Assembly (NCBI RefSeq): GCF_014204515.1
Contig: NZ_JACHLI010000006.1
Location: 124,001 to 188,000 of the forward strand
Reading direction: 5' to 3'
Source of the DNA: Pseudomonas nitroreducens
GTDB lineage: Bacteria; Pseudomonadota; Gammaproteobacteria; Pseudomonadales; Pseudomonadaceae
Length of the DNA: 64,000 nucleotides
A program made the position numbers and the translations under genes. Every line of letters starts with the position of its first letter. Position 1 is the stretch's first letter. Under the pieces are notes generated by a model that did no database searches, was not told where the DNA came from, and saw nothing but the letters and a program-made list of their open reading frames with translations. Below are positions 35,211 through 44,679 of the stretch, one piece after another.

Positions 35211-36762
35211 GGCGGCTGTCCTCCACCGGGTCGAAGGTCTCCACCGGCTTGACCAGCGTGGTGGTGTTCTTGCGCCCGCCGAACAGGCTGACCTGGCTGT
35301 TGCCGCCGCCGTTGCAGCCGTCGCCGAAGGTGAAGCCGCAGCCGCTGCGTTCGGCATAGGCTTCGGGGATGTGCTCGCGGTGGCCGGTGGGGATGACGAA
35401 GCGGTCCTCGTAGTTGGCGATGGCCAGATAGCGGTACATCTCCTCGACCTGGTTCTGGGTCAGGCCGACCTGTTGCAGCACCTCGGTGTTCAGCTCCTTG
35501 TCGACGTGCTTGGCGCGCATGTACACGCGCATCGCCATCAGGCGCTTGAGCGCCAGCACTACCGGTGCTTCCTCGCCCGCGGTGAGCATGTTGGCGAGAT
35601 AGCGCACCGGGATGCGCAGCGACTCGACCTTGGGCAGCACGCCGTCGAACTCCACGTGCCCGGCCTCGGCGGCGGATTGGATGGGGGAGAGCGGCGGCAC
35701 GTACCAGACCATCGGCAGGGTGCGGTATTCCGGGTGCAGCGGCAGGGCCAGTTGCCAGTCGATGGCCAGCTTGTACACCGGCGAGGCTTGCGCGGCGGCG
35801 ATCACGTTGTCGGGGATGCCGTCCTTGCGTGCCTGGGCGATGACCTGCGGATCATGCGGGTCGAGGAAGATCTCGCACTGGCGGTGGTAGAGGTCGCGGT
35901 CGTCCTTGGAGGCGGCCACTTCCTCGATGCGGTCGGCGTCGTAGAGCAGCACGCCGAGGTAGCGGATGCGCCCCACGCAGGTTTCCGAGCAGACGGTGGG
36001 CTGGCCGGTCTCGATGCGTGGGTAGCAGAAGATGCACTTCTCCGACTTACCGCTCTTCCAGTTGTAGTAGATCTTCTTGTACGGGCAGCCGCTGATGCAC
36101 ATGCGCCAGCCGCGGCATTTGTCCTGGTCGATGAGGACGATGCCGTCCTCCTCGCGCTTGTAGATCGCACCGCTGGGGCAGGAAGCCACGCACGCCGGGT
36201 TCAGGCAGTGCTCGCACAGGCGCGGCAGGTACATCATGAAGGTGTTTTCGAACTGCCCGTAGATGTCCGCCTGGACCTGGTCGAAGTTGATGTCCTTGCG
36301 CCGCTTGGCGAACTCGGTGCCCAGCAGTTCTTCCCAGTTCGGGCCCCATTCGATCTTGTCCATGCGCTGCCCGGAGATCAGCGAGCGGGGCCGGGCAACC
36401 GGTTGGTGATCGCCCTGCTTGGCGCTGTGCAGGTGCTGGTAGTCGAAGGTGTAGGGCTCGTAGTAGTCGTCGATTTCCGGCAGGTCGGGGTTGGCGAAGA
36501 TGTTCGCCAGCACCCGCCACTTGCCGCCGATACGCGGGTTGATGGAACCGTCGGCGTTGCGCACCCAGCCGCCGTTCCACTTCTTCTGGTTCTCCCACTC
36601 CTTGGGGTAGCCGATGCCGGGCTTGGTCTCGACGTTGTTGTACCAGGCATATTCGATGCCTTCGCGGCTGGTCCAGACGTTCTTGCAGGTGACCGAGCAG
36701 GTGTGGCAGCCGATGCACTTGTCGAGGTTGAGGACCATGCCGACCTGGGAGCGAATCTTCAT
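35203..36762 (-). CDS. narH: Respiratory nitrate reductase beta subunit NarH
   Basis: 519 aa carrying four iron-sulfur clusters between NarI and NarG. The first Cys group is Cys16, 19, 22, 26 (CIGCHTCSVTCKN). A second region has CEHCLNPACVASCPSG and CRGWRMCISGCPYKK, where Trp replaces one Cys and gives the 3Fe-4S cluster, and CIFCYPRIETGQPTVCSETC. It overlaps the narG stop by 4 bp. Confidence 0.96.
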   Translation of the reverse strand: MKIRSQVGMVLNLDKCIGCHTCSVTCKNVWTSREGIEYAWYNNVETKPGIGYPKEWENQKKWNGGWVRNADGSINPRIGGKWRVLANIFANPDLPEIDDYYEPYTFDYQHLHSAKQGDHQPVARPRSLISGQRMDKIEWGPNWEELLGTEFAKRRKDINFDQVQADIYGQFENTFMMYLPRLCEHCLNPACVASCPSGAIYKREEDGIVLIDQDKCRGWRMCISGCPYKKIYYNWKSGKSEKCIFCYPRIETGQPTVCSETCVGRIRYLGVLLYDADRIEEVAASKDDRDLYHRQCEIFLDPHDPQVIAQARKDGIPDNVIAAAQASPVYKLAIDWQLALPLHPEYRTLPMVWYVPPLSPIQSAAEAGHVEFDGVLPKVESLRIPVRYLANMLTAGEEAPVVLALKRLMAMRVYMRAKHVDKELNTEVLQQVGLTQNQVEEMYRYLAIANYEDRFVIPTGHREHIPEAYAERSGCGFTFGDGCNGGGNSQVSLFGGRKNTTTLVKPVETFDPVEDSRHG

Positions 36763-39700
36763 TTCACGGCCTCCTGCTGATAGTCGTTGCCTTCACCGTC
36801 CAGCCAGTCGACGTTGCGCATCTTGCGCACGATGACGAACTCGTCGCGGTTGGAACCCACGGTGCCGTAGTAGTTGAAGCCGTAGGAGAGCTGCGCGTAG
36901 CCACCGATCATGTGGGTCGGCTTGGGGCAGACCCGGGTAACCGAGTTGTGGATGCCGCCACGGGTGCCGGTCATCTCCGAGCCCGGGATATTCAGGATGC
37001 GTTCCTGGGCGTGGTACATCATCGCCATGCCCGGGCGCACCCGCTGGCTCACCACCGCGCGGGCGGCGATGGCGCCGTTGGCGTTGTACAGCTCGATCCA
37101 GTCGTTGTCGCAGACGCCGATGGCACGGGCGTCGTCCTCGGACATCCAGACGATCGGCCCGCCGCGCGACAGGGTCTGCATCAGCAGGTTGTCGCTGTAG
37201 GTGGAGTGGATGCCCCACTTCTGGTGCGGGGTCAGCCAGTTCAGGGCGATCTCCGGGTTGCCGTTGCTTTTCGGCGCGGCAACGCTGGCGGCGGCCTTGG
37301 TGTCGATGGGCGGCCGATAGACCATCAGGCTCTCGCCGAAGGCGCGCATCCAGGGGTGGTCCTGGTAGAACTGCTGGCGGCCGGTGACGGTGCGCCAGGG
37401 GATCAGCTCATGCACGTTGGTGTAGCAGGCGTTGTAGCTCACGTGCTCGTCTTCCAGGCCCGACCAGGTGGGGCTGGAGATGATCTTGCGCGGCTGCGCG
37501 ACGAGGTCGCGGAAGCGGATCTTTTCCTCTTCCTTGGGTTTGGCCAGGTGCGTGTGGTCACGCCCGGTGATCTTCGACAGCGCCGCCCAGGCCTTCACCG
37601 CCACCTGGCCGTTGGTCTCCGGCGCCAGGGCGAGAATCATCTCGGCGGCGTCGATGGCCGAGGCGATCTTCGGCCGGCCTTCGGCGGAGCCGTCGAGCTT
37701 GCGGTAGTTGAGCTTGCCGAGCAGGTCGACCTCGGTTTCAGTGTTCCAGGCGATGCCCTTGCCGCCGTTGCCGATGGTGTCCAGCAGCGGGCCGACGGAG
37801 CTGAAGCGCTCGTAGGTTTCCGGGTAGTTGCGCTTGACCTCGATGAGCGAGGGCATGGTCTTGCCGGGGATCGGCTCGCACTCGCCTTTCTTCCAGTCCA
37901 GCACCTGTGGCTGGGCCAGTTCGCCAGGGCTGTCGTGCTGAAGGGGCAGGGTGACCAGGTCGGTCTCTTCGCCCAGGTGGCCGACGCACAAACGGGCGAA
38001 GGCCTTGGCGATGCCGTCGTAGATCTGCCAGTCGCTGCGCGCTTCCCAGGCCGGGTCGGTGGCGGCGGTGAGCGGGTGGATGAAGGGGTGCATGTCGGAC
38101 GTGTTGAGGTCGTCCTTCTCGTACCAGGTGGCGGTAGGCAGCACCACGTCCGAATACAGGCAGGTGGTGGACATGCGGAAGTCCAGGGTGGTCAGCAAGT
38201 CGAGCTTGCCTTCGATGGGCTCGTCCTTCCACAGCACTTCCTCGGCCCGCTGCCTGCCCACCTCGCCCAGGTCCTTGCCGAGCACGCCATGCTTGGTGCC
38301 CAGCAGGTACTTGAGCATGTACTCGTGGCCCTTGCCGGAGGAACCGAGCAGGTTGGAGCGCCAGACGAACAGGTTGCGCGGGTGGTTCTGCGGGTTGTCC
38401 GGGTCTTCGCTGGCGAACTTCAGCTGGCCGCTTTTCAGCTGCTCGACGGTGTAGTCCACCGTGCTCTTGCCGGCGGCCTGGGCGGCGGCGGCCAGGCGCA
38501 GCGGGTTGATCCCCAGCTGCGGTGCGGAGGGCAGCCAGCCCATGCGCTCGGCGCGCACGTTGAAGTCCACCAGGCTGCCGCTGAAGTCCTGCGGGCGGGC
38601 GAGCGGGGAGAGCAGCTCCTTCACTTCCAGCTTCTCGTAGCGCCACTGGCTGGAGTGGTTGTAGAAGAACGATGTGCCGTTCATGTGCCGCGGCGGGCGG
38701 TGCCAGTCCAGCGCGAAGGCCAGCGGCGTCCAGCCGGTCTGCGGGCGCAGTTTTTCCTGGCCGACATAGTGCGACCAGCCGCCACCGCTCTTGCCGATGC
38801 AACCGCAGAGGATGAGCATGTTGATCAGCCCGCGGTAGTTCATGTCCATGTGGTACCAGTGGTTCATCCCGGCACCGACGATGATCATGGAGCGGCCGTG
38901 GGTCTTGTCGGCGTTGTGGGCGAACTCGCGGGCGATGCGGATCATCTGCGCCGCCGGCACTCCGGTGATCGCTTCCTGCCAGGCCGGGGTATAGGGCTTC
39001 ATCTGCCCGTAGTCGCTGGCGCCGTCATCCTCGCCGGCACCGCCGGCCGTGGCTTTCAGGCCGCGGTCGATGCCGTAGTTGGCGGCGGTGAGGTCGAACA
39101 CCGTGGCCGCCAGCACATCGCGGCCATCGGCGAGCTTCAGGCGCTTGGCCGGCACGTGGTGGTAGATGACGTCGCGCAGCGGCACGTTGGGGAAGTGCTT
39201 GCGCTCGATGCCGCCGAAATAGGGGAAGGCCACCCGCGCCACCTCATCGTGATGGCCGAGCTGCGACAGGCGCAGGCTGATGTCCTGGCCGTCGGCGTCC
39301 ACCTGCTCCAGGTTCCAGTGGCCGCTCTCGCCCCAGCGGAAGCCGATAGAGCCGCGCGGTACCACCAGGCGCTCGCCGCTTTCGTCCCAGGCGACGGTCT
39401 TCCATTCGGGGTTGTTGGCCTGCTCCAGGTTGCCGTCGAAGTCGCTGGCGCGCAGCTGCTTGCCCGGCACCAGGCTACCGTCCTCGCGCTGCTCCAGCTC
39501 CACCAGGATCGGCATGTCGGTGTAGCGGCGGATGTAGTCGGTGAAGTAGGCGCTGGGCTGCTCCAGGTGGAATTCCTTGAAGATCACGTGGCCCATGGCG
39601 ATGGCCAGTGCGGAGTCGGTGCCCTGCTTGGCGCTCATCCACTCGTCGCAGAGCTTGGAGATTTCCGCGTAGTCGGGGGTGATGGCGATGGTCTTGGTGC

Positions 39701-40523
39701 CCTTGTAGCGAACCTCGGTGAAGAAATGCGCGTCGGGAGTGCGGGTCTGCGGGACGTTGGAACCCCAGGCGATGATGTAGCCGGAGTTGTACCAGTCGGC
39801 GGACTCGGGCACGTCGGTCTGCTCACCCCATACCTGGGGCGAGGCGGGTGGCAGGTCGCAATACCAGTCGTAGAACGACAGGCATACGCCGCCGATCAGC
39901 GACAGGTAACGGGTGCCCGAGGCGTAGGAGACCATGGACATCGCCGGGATCGGCGAGAAGCCGGCGACGCGGTCCGGGCCATAGGTCTTCACGGTGTAGA
40001 CGTTGGCGGCGGCGACCAGGGTCTGCATCTCGTCCCAGTCGGCCCGGACGAACCCGCCACGGCCGCGGATGGACTTGTACTGCTTCGCCTTCTGCGGGTC
40101 CTCGACGATGCTCGCCCAGGCCAGCACCGGGTCTTTCTGCGTCGCCAGTGCCTCGCGCCAGAGCTGCACCAGCGCCTTGCGCACCATCGGGTACTTCAGC
40201 CGGTTGGCGCTATACAGGTACCAGGAATAACTGGCGCCGCGCGGGCAGCCACGGGGTTCGTGGTTGGGCAGGTCGGGGCGGGTGCGCGGGTAGTCGGTCT
40301 GCTGGGTTTCCCAGGTCACCAGGCCGTTCTTCACGTAGATCTTCCAGCTGCACGAACCGGTGCAGTTCACCCCGTGGGTGGAGCGGGCGATCTTGTCGAA
40401 CTGCCAGCGCTGGCGGTAGCCGTCTTCCCAGTCGCGGCTTTCATCGCGGGTTTCGCCGTGGCCGTCGGCGAACTGCGGCGGGCGCTTGACCAGGTAGCGC
40501 AGGCGGTCGATGAAGAAGCTCAT
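36759..40523 (-). CDS. narG: Respiratory nitrate reductase alpha subunit NarG
   Basis: 1254 aa, cytoplasmic catalytic subunit with Mo-bis-MGD. Reduces nitrate to nitrite. N-terminal cluster FS0 ligands are His50, Cys54, Cys58 (STHGVNCTGSCSWK) with a further Cys in EPRGCPRG. The Mo ligand Asp lies in YNSGYIIAWGSNVPQTRTPDAHF. Length equals that of other NarG proteins. ATG 40523 follows GGAGGAGAAAC. Confidence 0.97.
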   Translation of the reverse strand: MSFFIDRLRYLVKRPPQFADGHGETRDESRDWEDGYRQRWQFDKIARSTHGVNCTGSCSWKIYVKNGLVTWETQQTDYPRTRPDLPNHEPRGCPRGASYSWYLYSANRLKYPMVRKALVQLWREALATQKDPVLAWASIVEDPQKAKQYKSIRGRGGFVRADWDEMQTLVAAANVYTVKTYGPDRVAGFSPIPAMSMVSYASGTRYLSLIGGVCLSFYDWYCDLPPASPQVWGEQTDVPESADWYNSGYIIAWGSNVPQTRTPDAHFFTEVRYKGTKTIAITPDYAEISKLCDEWMSAKQGTDSALAIAMGHVIFKEFHLEQPSAYFTDYIRRYTDMPILVELEQREDGSLVPGKQLRASDFDGNLEQANNPEWKTVAWDESGERLVVPRGSIGFRWGESGHWNLEQVDADGQDISLRLSQLGHHDEVARVAFPYFGGIERKHFPNVPLRDVIYHHVPAKRLKLADGRDVLAATVFDLTAANYGIDRGLKATAGGAGEDDGASDYGQMKPYTPAWQEAITGVPAAQMIRIAREFAHNADKTHGRSMIIVGAGMNHWYHMDMNYRGLINMLILCGCIGKSGGGWSHYVGQEKLRPQTGWTPLAFALDWHRPPRHMNGTSFFYNHSSQWRYEKLEVKELLSPLARPQDFSGSLVDFNVRAERMGWLPSAPQLGINPLRLAAAAQAAGKSTVDYTVEQLKSGQLKFASEDPDNPQNHPRNLFVWRSNLLGSSGKGHEYMLKYLLGTKHGVLGKDLGEVGRQRAEEVLWKDEPIEGKLDLLTTLDFRMSTTCLYSDVVLPTATWYEKDDLNTSDMHPFIHPLTAATDPAWEARSDWQIYDGIAKAFARLCVGHLGEETDLVTLPLQHDSPGELAQPQVLDWKKGECEPIPGKTMPSLIEVKRNYPETYERFSSVGPLLDTIGNGGKGIAWNTETEVDLLGKLNYRKLDGSAEGRPKIASAIDAAEMILALAPETNGQVAVKAWAALSKITGRDHTHLAKPKEEEKIRFRDLVAQPRKIISSPTWSGLEDEHVSYNACYTNVHELIPWRTVTGRQQFYQDHPWMRAFGESLMVYRPPIDTKAAASVAAPKSNGNPEIALNWLTPHQKWGIHSTYSDNLLMQTLSRGGPIVWMSEDDARAIGVCDNDWIELYNANGAIAARAVVSQRVRPGMAMMYHAQERILNIPGSEMTGTRGGIHNSVTRVCPKPTHMIGGYAQLSYGFNYYGTVGSNRDEFVIVRKMRNVDWLDGEGNDYQQEAVK

Positions 40524-40582
40524 GTTTCTCCTCCTTGGCAGGGCGCGCGTTTATCCGCGCAGCTCCTCGGCAACGCAGCTCG

Positions 40583-43231
40583 TTAGCAGCGAACTTCGGC
40601 ATTGCTGCGGGTGTAGAAGAACCAGGTCAGCGCGATACACAGCCCATAGAACACGATGAACCCGTAGAGCGCCCATTCCGGGCCTCCGGTGAGGTCGAAC
40701 GAACTGCCGAACGATTTCGGGATGAAGAAGCCGCCGTAGGCCGCCACCGCCGAGATGAAGCCCACCGCGGCGGCGGACTCCTTCTCGCTCTGCAGGCCCT
40801 GCTGCTCGGCGGGCAGGCTGGGGAACAGGCGCGGCGTCATGATCCGGAAGATCGCCGGGATCATCTGCGTGGTGCTGGCGTTGCCCACCCCGGAGAAGAA
40901 GAACAGCAGCAGGAACATCGCCAGGAAGCCCCAGAAGGCGCCCGGCTGGTCCTTGCCGGCGATGAAGAACAGCACGCCACCCACGCAGCCAGCCATGGCG
41001 ACGAACACCCAGAGGCTGATCCGCCCGCCGCCGAAGCGGTCCGCCAGGCCACCGGTGAAGGCACGGGCCAGCGCGCCGATCAGCGGGCCGAGGAAGGCGA
41101 ACTTGAGCACGTCGACGCCGGGGAACAGGTGCCCGGCGAGCAGCGGGAAGCCGGCGGAGAAACCGATGAAGCTGCCGAAGGTGCCGGTATAGAGCACGCT
41201 CATCAGCCAGGTGTGCTTGCGCTTGAAGATCGCCATCTGGTCATGGAAGGACGACTTGGCGCTGGCGATGTCGTTCATGCCGAACCAGGCCGCCACGGTG
41301 GCGAGGAGGATGAAGGGCACCCAGATGAAACCGGCGTTCTGCAGCCACAGCGGGGTGCCGGCGGCGGTCATCTGCGGCTCGCCGCCCAGGCTGCCGAACA
41401 CCGCCATGGTGATGCACAGCGGTACGGCGAACTGCATGACGCTCACGCCCAGGTTGCCCAGGCCGGCGTTCAAACCCATCGCCGAGCCTTTTTCCTGTTT
41501 GGGGAAGAAGAACGAGATGTTCGCCATGCTCGAGGAGAAGTTGCCGCCGCCCAGGCCGCAGAGCAGGGCGAGGATCAGCATCACCAGGTACGAGGTATTG
41601 GGGTTCTGCACGGCGAAGCCGATCCACAGCGCCGGTACCAGCAGCGAGGCGGTGGACAGCGCCGTCCAGCGCCGGCCGCCGAAGATCGGCACCATGAAGC
41701 TGTAGAAGATGCGCAGCGTGGCGCCGGACAGGCCGGGCAGGGCGGCGAGCCAGAACAGCTGGTTGGCGCTGTAGTTGAAGCCGGCCAATGGCAGCTTGGC
41801 CACCACCACCGACCAGACCATCCAGATGGCGAACGCCAGCAGCAGGCAGGGAATCGAGATCCACAGGTTGCGCTTGGCCACGCGCTTGCCCTTGGCCTCC
41901 CAGAATGCCGGGTCTTCCGGGTGCCAGTCCTGCAGCACGAAGCTGCTGGGAGTGGAGAGTTCCGGCAGGTCGCGGGAGGAACTGCGTTCGGACCACTCCA
42001 CGCGTTCGGCCATGCGGATCGCATAGTGCATCCAGGCCAGGGCGCCGGCAGCGATCAGGAACAGCAGCATGAAGCAGCTCTGCCAGATGCCGACCACGTC
42101 GTTGAGCATGCCGAAGGTCAGCGGCAGCAGGAAGCCGCCCAGGCCGCCCATCATGCCCACCAGGCCGCCGACCACGCCGACGTGCTGCGGGTAGTAGGTG
42201 GGGATGTGCTTGAACACCGCCGCCTTGCCCAGGGACATGAAGAAGCCCAGCACGATGATGATCGCGGCGAAGCCGATCAGCCCCAGGTGCATGGCGAATT
42301 CCACCTCGCCGCGCACGCCGCTGATCACATAGCGAGTGGGTGGGTAGCTGAGCAGGAAGGTGCAGATCACCGACAGGCTCAGGGTCCAGTACATCACCCG
42401 GCGGGCGCCGTAGCGGTCCGACAGCCAGCCGCCGAGGATGCGGAACAGCGAGGCCGGCACGGTGTACAGCGCGGCGACGAAACCGGCGGCGGCCAGGCCC
42501 AGGCCGTACACCTCCATCAGGTAGTGCGGCAGCCACAGGGCCAGCGCAACGAAAGCACCGAAGACGAAGAAGTAGTACAGCGAGAAACGCCACACGCGCA
42601 GCTCGGCCAGCGGTGCCAGCTGCTCGGCGAGCGGGATCGCCTTGGCCTGGCGGGTGGCGGCCTGCGGGTCGGTCTTGGCCAGCAGGATGAACAGGATGCC
42701 CATGACCCCCAGCACCACCGCGTAGACCAGCGCGGCGCCGCGCCAGCCCAGGGCGAGCATCAGCAGCGGGGCGGCCAGGTTGGTCAGGCCGGCACCGACG
42801 TTACCGGCGCCGAAGATGCCCAGCGCGGTGCCCTGTTGCCCGGCTTCGAACCAGGTGGCGGTGTAGGCGGTGCCGACGATGAAACCGCCGCCGGCCAGGC
42901 CCACGCCCAGCGCTGCCACCAGCAGCATCTCGAAGCTGTTGGCGAAGGTCAGCAGGTAGACGCAGACGGCCGACACAAGCATCAGCAGGCCGAACACCCA
43001 GCGGCCGCCGTAGCGGTCGGTCCACAGGCCGAGGAAGATGCGCGAGATCGAGCCGGTGAGCACCGGCGTCGCCATCAGCAGGCCGAGCTGGGTATCGCTG
43101 AGGCCGAACTCGTTCTTGATCTGCAGGCCGAGGATGGAAAACAGCGTCCATACGGCGAAGCACAGGGTAAAGGCCAGGGTCGACAAACCGAGCGCGCGAT
43201 AGCGATCGCCGGCTGGAATTGAAGTAGCCAT
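40583..43231 (-). CDS. narK: Fused NarK1-NarK2 nitrate/nitrite transporter
   Basis: 882 aa, twice the size of a single MFS protein. Residues about 1-410 form a NarK1-type half (nitrate/proton symport) and about 450-882 a NarK2-type half (nitrate/nitrite exchange). They are joined by a hydrophilic linker (YAIRMAERVEWSERSSSRDLPEL). Nitrate signature motifs GLAGGGFIVGTA and GLGGGNFSSSMANISFFFP mark the two halves. In P. aeruginosa these are two genes; in Paracoccus they are one fused gene. ATG 43231 is preferred to 43279, with AAGGGA upstream. First gene of narK-G-H-J-I-ppiC. Confidence 0.93.
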   Translation of the reverse strand: MATSIPAGDRYRALGLSTLAFTLCFAVWTLFSILGLQIKNEFGLSDTQLGLLMATPVLTGSISRIFLGLWTDRYGGRWVFGLLMLVSAVCVYLLTFANSFEMLLVAALGVGLAGGGFIVGTAYTATWFEAGQQGTALGIFGAGNVGAGLTNLAAPLLMLALGWRGAALVYAVVLGVMGILFILLAKTDPQAATRQAKAIPLAEQLAPLAELRVWRFSLYYFFVFGAFVALALWLPHYLMEVYGLGLAAAGFVAALYTVPASLFRILGGWLSDRYGARRVMYWTLSLSVICTFLLSYPPTRYVISGVRGEVEFAMHLGLIGFAAIIIVLGFFMSLGKAAVFKHIPTYYPQHVGVVGGLVGMMGGLGGFLLPLTFGMLNDVVGIWQSCFMLLFLIAAGALAWMHYAIRMAERVEWSERSSSRDLPELSTPSSFVLQDWHPEDPAFWEAKGKRVAKRNLWISIPCLLLAFAIWMVWSVVVAKLPLAGFNYSANQLFWLAALPGLSGATLRIFYSFMVPIFGGRRWTALSTASLLVPALWIGFAVQNPNTSYLVMLILALLCGLGGGNFSSSMANISFFFPKQEKGSAMGLNAGLGNLGVSVMQFAVPLCITMAVFGSLGGEPQMTAAGTPLWLQNAGFIWVPFILLATVAAWFGMNDIASAKSSFHDQMAIFKRKHTWLMSVLYTGTFGSFIGFSAGFPLLAGHLFPGVDVLKFAFLGPLIGALARAFTGGLADRFGGGRISLWVFVAMAGCVGGVLFFIAGKDQPGAFWGFLAMFLLLFFFSGVGNASTTQMIPAIFRIMTPRLFPSLPAEQQGLQSEKESAAAVGFISAVAAYGGFFIPKSFGSSFDLTGGPEWALYGFIVFYGLCIALTWFFYTRSNAEVRC

Positions 43232-43407
43232 TCTGCACGCAGTCCCTTGAAAGGTACCGTCAGCAACGGTTCGTTCCATCCAGCCGTAGCCATCCCGGAC
43301 AGGTGAGGGGACTACCTGTACTCGCGGGCCGTGCCATGGGCCGAATCACGGTGTCTTGTGGTGTCTCTGTTCTTCTTGGCACCCGGAGGTGCTGCAAGAG
43401 ACCAGCC

Positions 43408-43421
43408 TAGATGCAGATCAA
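43408..43421 (-). promoter_or_regulatory. ANR/FNR box upstream of the nar operon
   Basis: On the minus strand the site reads TTGATCTGCATCTA, one base from the TTGAT-N4-ATCAA consensus. It lies about 180 bp upstream of the narK start. Anaerobic activation by ANR of nar operons is well established in Pseudomonas. No narX or narL is present beside the operon in this window, unlike in P. aeruginosa. Confidence 0.65.
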
Positions 43422-43523
43422 GGGGATTTCCAAAACACGACCGGATATTGCGGCGAATGTGCAGGACTTTGCGTTTCGCTGTATAGATTTGGAAATAGCG
43501 ATGGCTATCTAATCGCCATCTTT

Positions 43524-44213
43524 TTATCGGCCTTGCAGGCGTGGACTCCAGTCTTCGACCTGACCCTGCTCCAGCCGCCGACCCAGTGTGCGCTGCCAGT
43601 TCGGTGGCAGCGGCAGTTCCAGGCACTCGCGCAGAAGGTCGCTATCCACGCGCTTGTCGAACAGCACGCCGCACAGCCGTTGCAGCGACCAGTCGGCAAA
43701 GGGGCGTTCCAGCACTTCCAGGGTCGCCCCGGCGCTCACTACGCCGTCCTCCAGCACCCGGTAGTACCAGCCCGTGCGCCCGGATTCCTGCACCCGCAGG
43801 GCCATCTGCGCCACCGCGAAACGGTCGTTGAGTTTCCAGCAGGGCATGCGCCCCTGGGACACCTCCAGCAGGGCCGTGCCTGCGCGGATACGATCGCCCA
43901 GGCAGAGGTCGGCCTCGGTCCAGCCGCAGGTGCTGAAGTTCTCGCCGAAGGCGCCGGGGCGCTCCAGCAGCGGGTGCGCGCCGAGTTCGGCGGCCCATTC
44001 GGCGTAGTGCTCGCGAGGGTAGTGGTGGATGGCCTTTTCCACGCCGCCGTGGACGCGCAGGTCGCCCTGCTCGTCGCTCTCCAGGCCCAGGCGGGTGACC
44101 TTCAGTGCCGCCTGGCGCGGCTGCTTGGCGATGGCACTGAGGGAGCCGGGACGGCTGAAGGGCACGGCGCGGCCGGTAAGCAGGGAGTCGAGGCGGACGG
44201 CGGAAAGGCTCAT
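43524..44213 (-). CDS. MOSC-domain protein, YiiM-like
   Basis: 229 aa from ATG 44213 (upstream in-frame ATG codons at 44243 and 44255 are possible). The MOSC segment contains DEQGDLRVHGGVEKAIHHYPREHY, FGENFSTCGWTEADLCLGD and the Cys of SQGRMPCWKLN that would bind the molybdenum cofactor. YiiM-type enzymes reduce N-hydroxylated compounds such as 6-hydroxylaminopurine. Its position upstream of the nar operon could be coincidental. Confidence 0.82.
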   Translation of the reverse strand: MSLSAVRLDSLLTGRAVPFSRPGSLSAIAKQPRQAALKVTRLGLESDEQGDLRVHGGVEKAIHHYPREHYAEWAAELGAHPLLERPGAFGENFSTCGWTEADLCLGDRIRAGTALLEVSQGRMPCWKLNDRFAVAQMALRVQESGRTGWYYRVLEDGVVSAGATLEVLERPFADWSLQRLCGVLFDKRVDSDLLRECLELPLPPNWQRTLGRRLEQGQVEDWSPRLQGR

Positions 44214-44299
44214 GGCGAAGTTCTCGGATAAAACGGTGAACATGGTATCGATCAAAAACTACCTGGACAAAATCCGCCGGATCGGTAGTCTCTGTCAAG

Positions 44300-44314
44300 G
44301 TATCGATTCGATAC
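44300..44314. promoter_or_regulatory. 15-bp palindrome between MOSC and small hypothetical gene
   Basis: GTATCGATTCGATAC is a perfect odd-length palindrome. A partial copy, GGTATCGATC, occurs at 44244-44253. They flank the 137-bp divergent gap and are plausible operators. No regulator gene is adjacent. Confidence 0.4.
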
Positions 44315-44350
44315 TTTTACGCTTTCCTACCTGATTCCGGTGAGCTCCCC

Positions 44351-44590
44351 ATGCAGAAATACCGTCTGACCCTCCAGCGTCACGGCCAGTTGCTCGGCCA
44401 TTTCGACTCCGACCTGCCCTGGGCCCGCGACGCCATACGGGCGGTCGCCGAAGCCTTGGGCGGGCAGGGCTTCGACCTGCAGCTGCAGGTGGCCGAGGGC
44501 GAGCGACGCCTGCTGGAGAGCTCGCCGGAAGGCATCCGGATACTGGCCTGCGAGCCGTTGTATCGACCCCGCGCGCTGACCGAGCTGTAG
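44351..44590 (+). CDS. Small hypothetical protein (79 aa)
   Basis: 79 aa, soluble, rich in Leu and Arg (MQKYRLTLQRHGQLLGHFDS at the start). It has two predicted amphipathic stretches and no Cys except Cys67. Codon use is like that of its neighbours and a GAGCTCCCC stretch precedes the ATG. I recognise no family. It is divergent from the MOSC gene. Confidence 0.6.
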   Translation: MQKYRLTLQRHGQLLGHFDSDLPWARDAIRAVAEALGGQGFDLQLQVAEGERRLLESSPEGIRILACEPLYRPRALTEL

Positions 44591-44679
44591 GGCATCGTTC
44601 CTCAGGCTTGCAGAGGGCAGGACTGCTCGTTCGCAGGCTCGCTCGGAACCGCGAGGGCGAGTCCTGCCGGGGCAGCGGT

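Noticed and set aside
36912..40586. Open frame of 1224 codons on the plus strand opposite narG
   Set aside because: It is the antisense shadow of narG caused by high GC; composition is His/Ala/Gly/Val-rich without any domain, and narG is certain.
40535..43222. Open frame of 895 codons on the plus strand opposite narK
   Set aside because: Shadow of the fused transporter; very hydrophilic and low in complexity, with no ribosome site.
43280..43523. NarL heptamers upstream of narK
   Set aside because: Single TACC-type heptamers occur, but such short matches are expected by chance and no paired arrangement was found.
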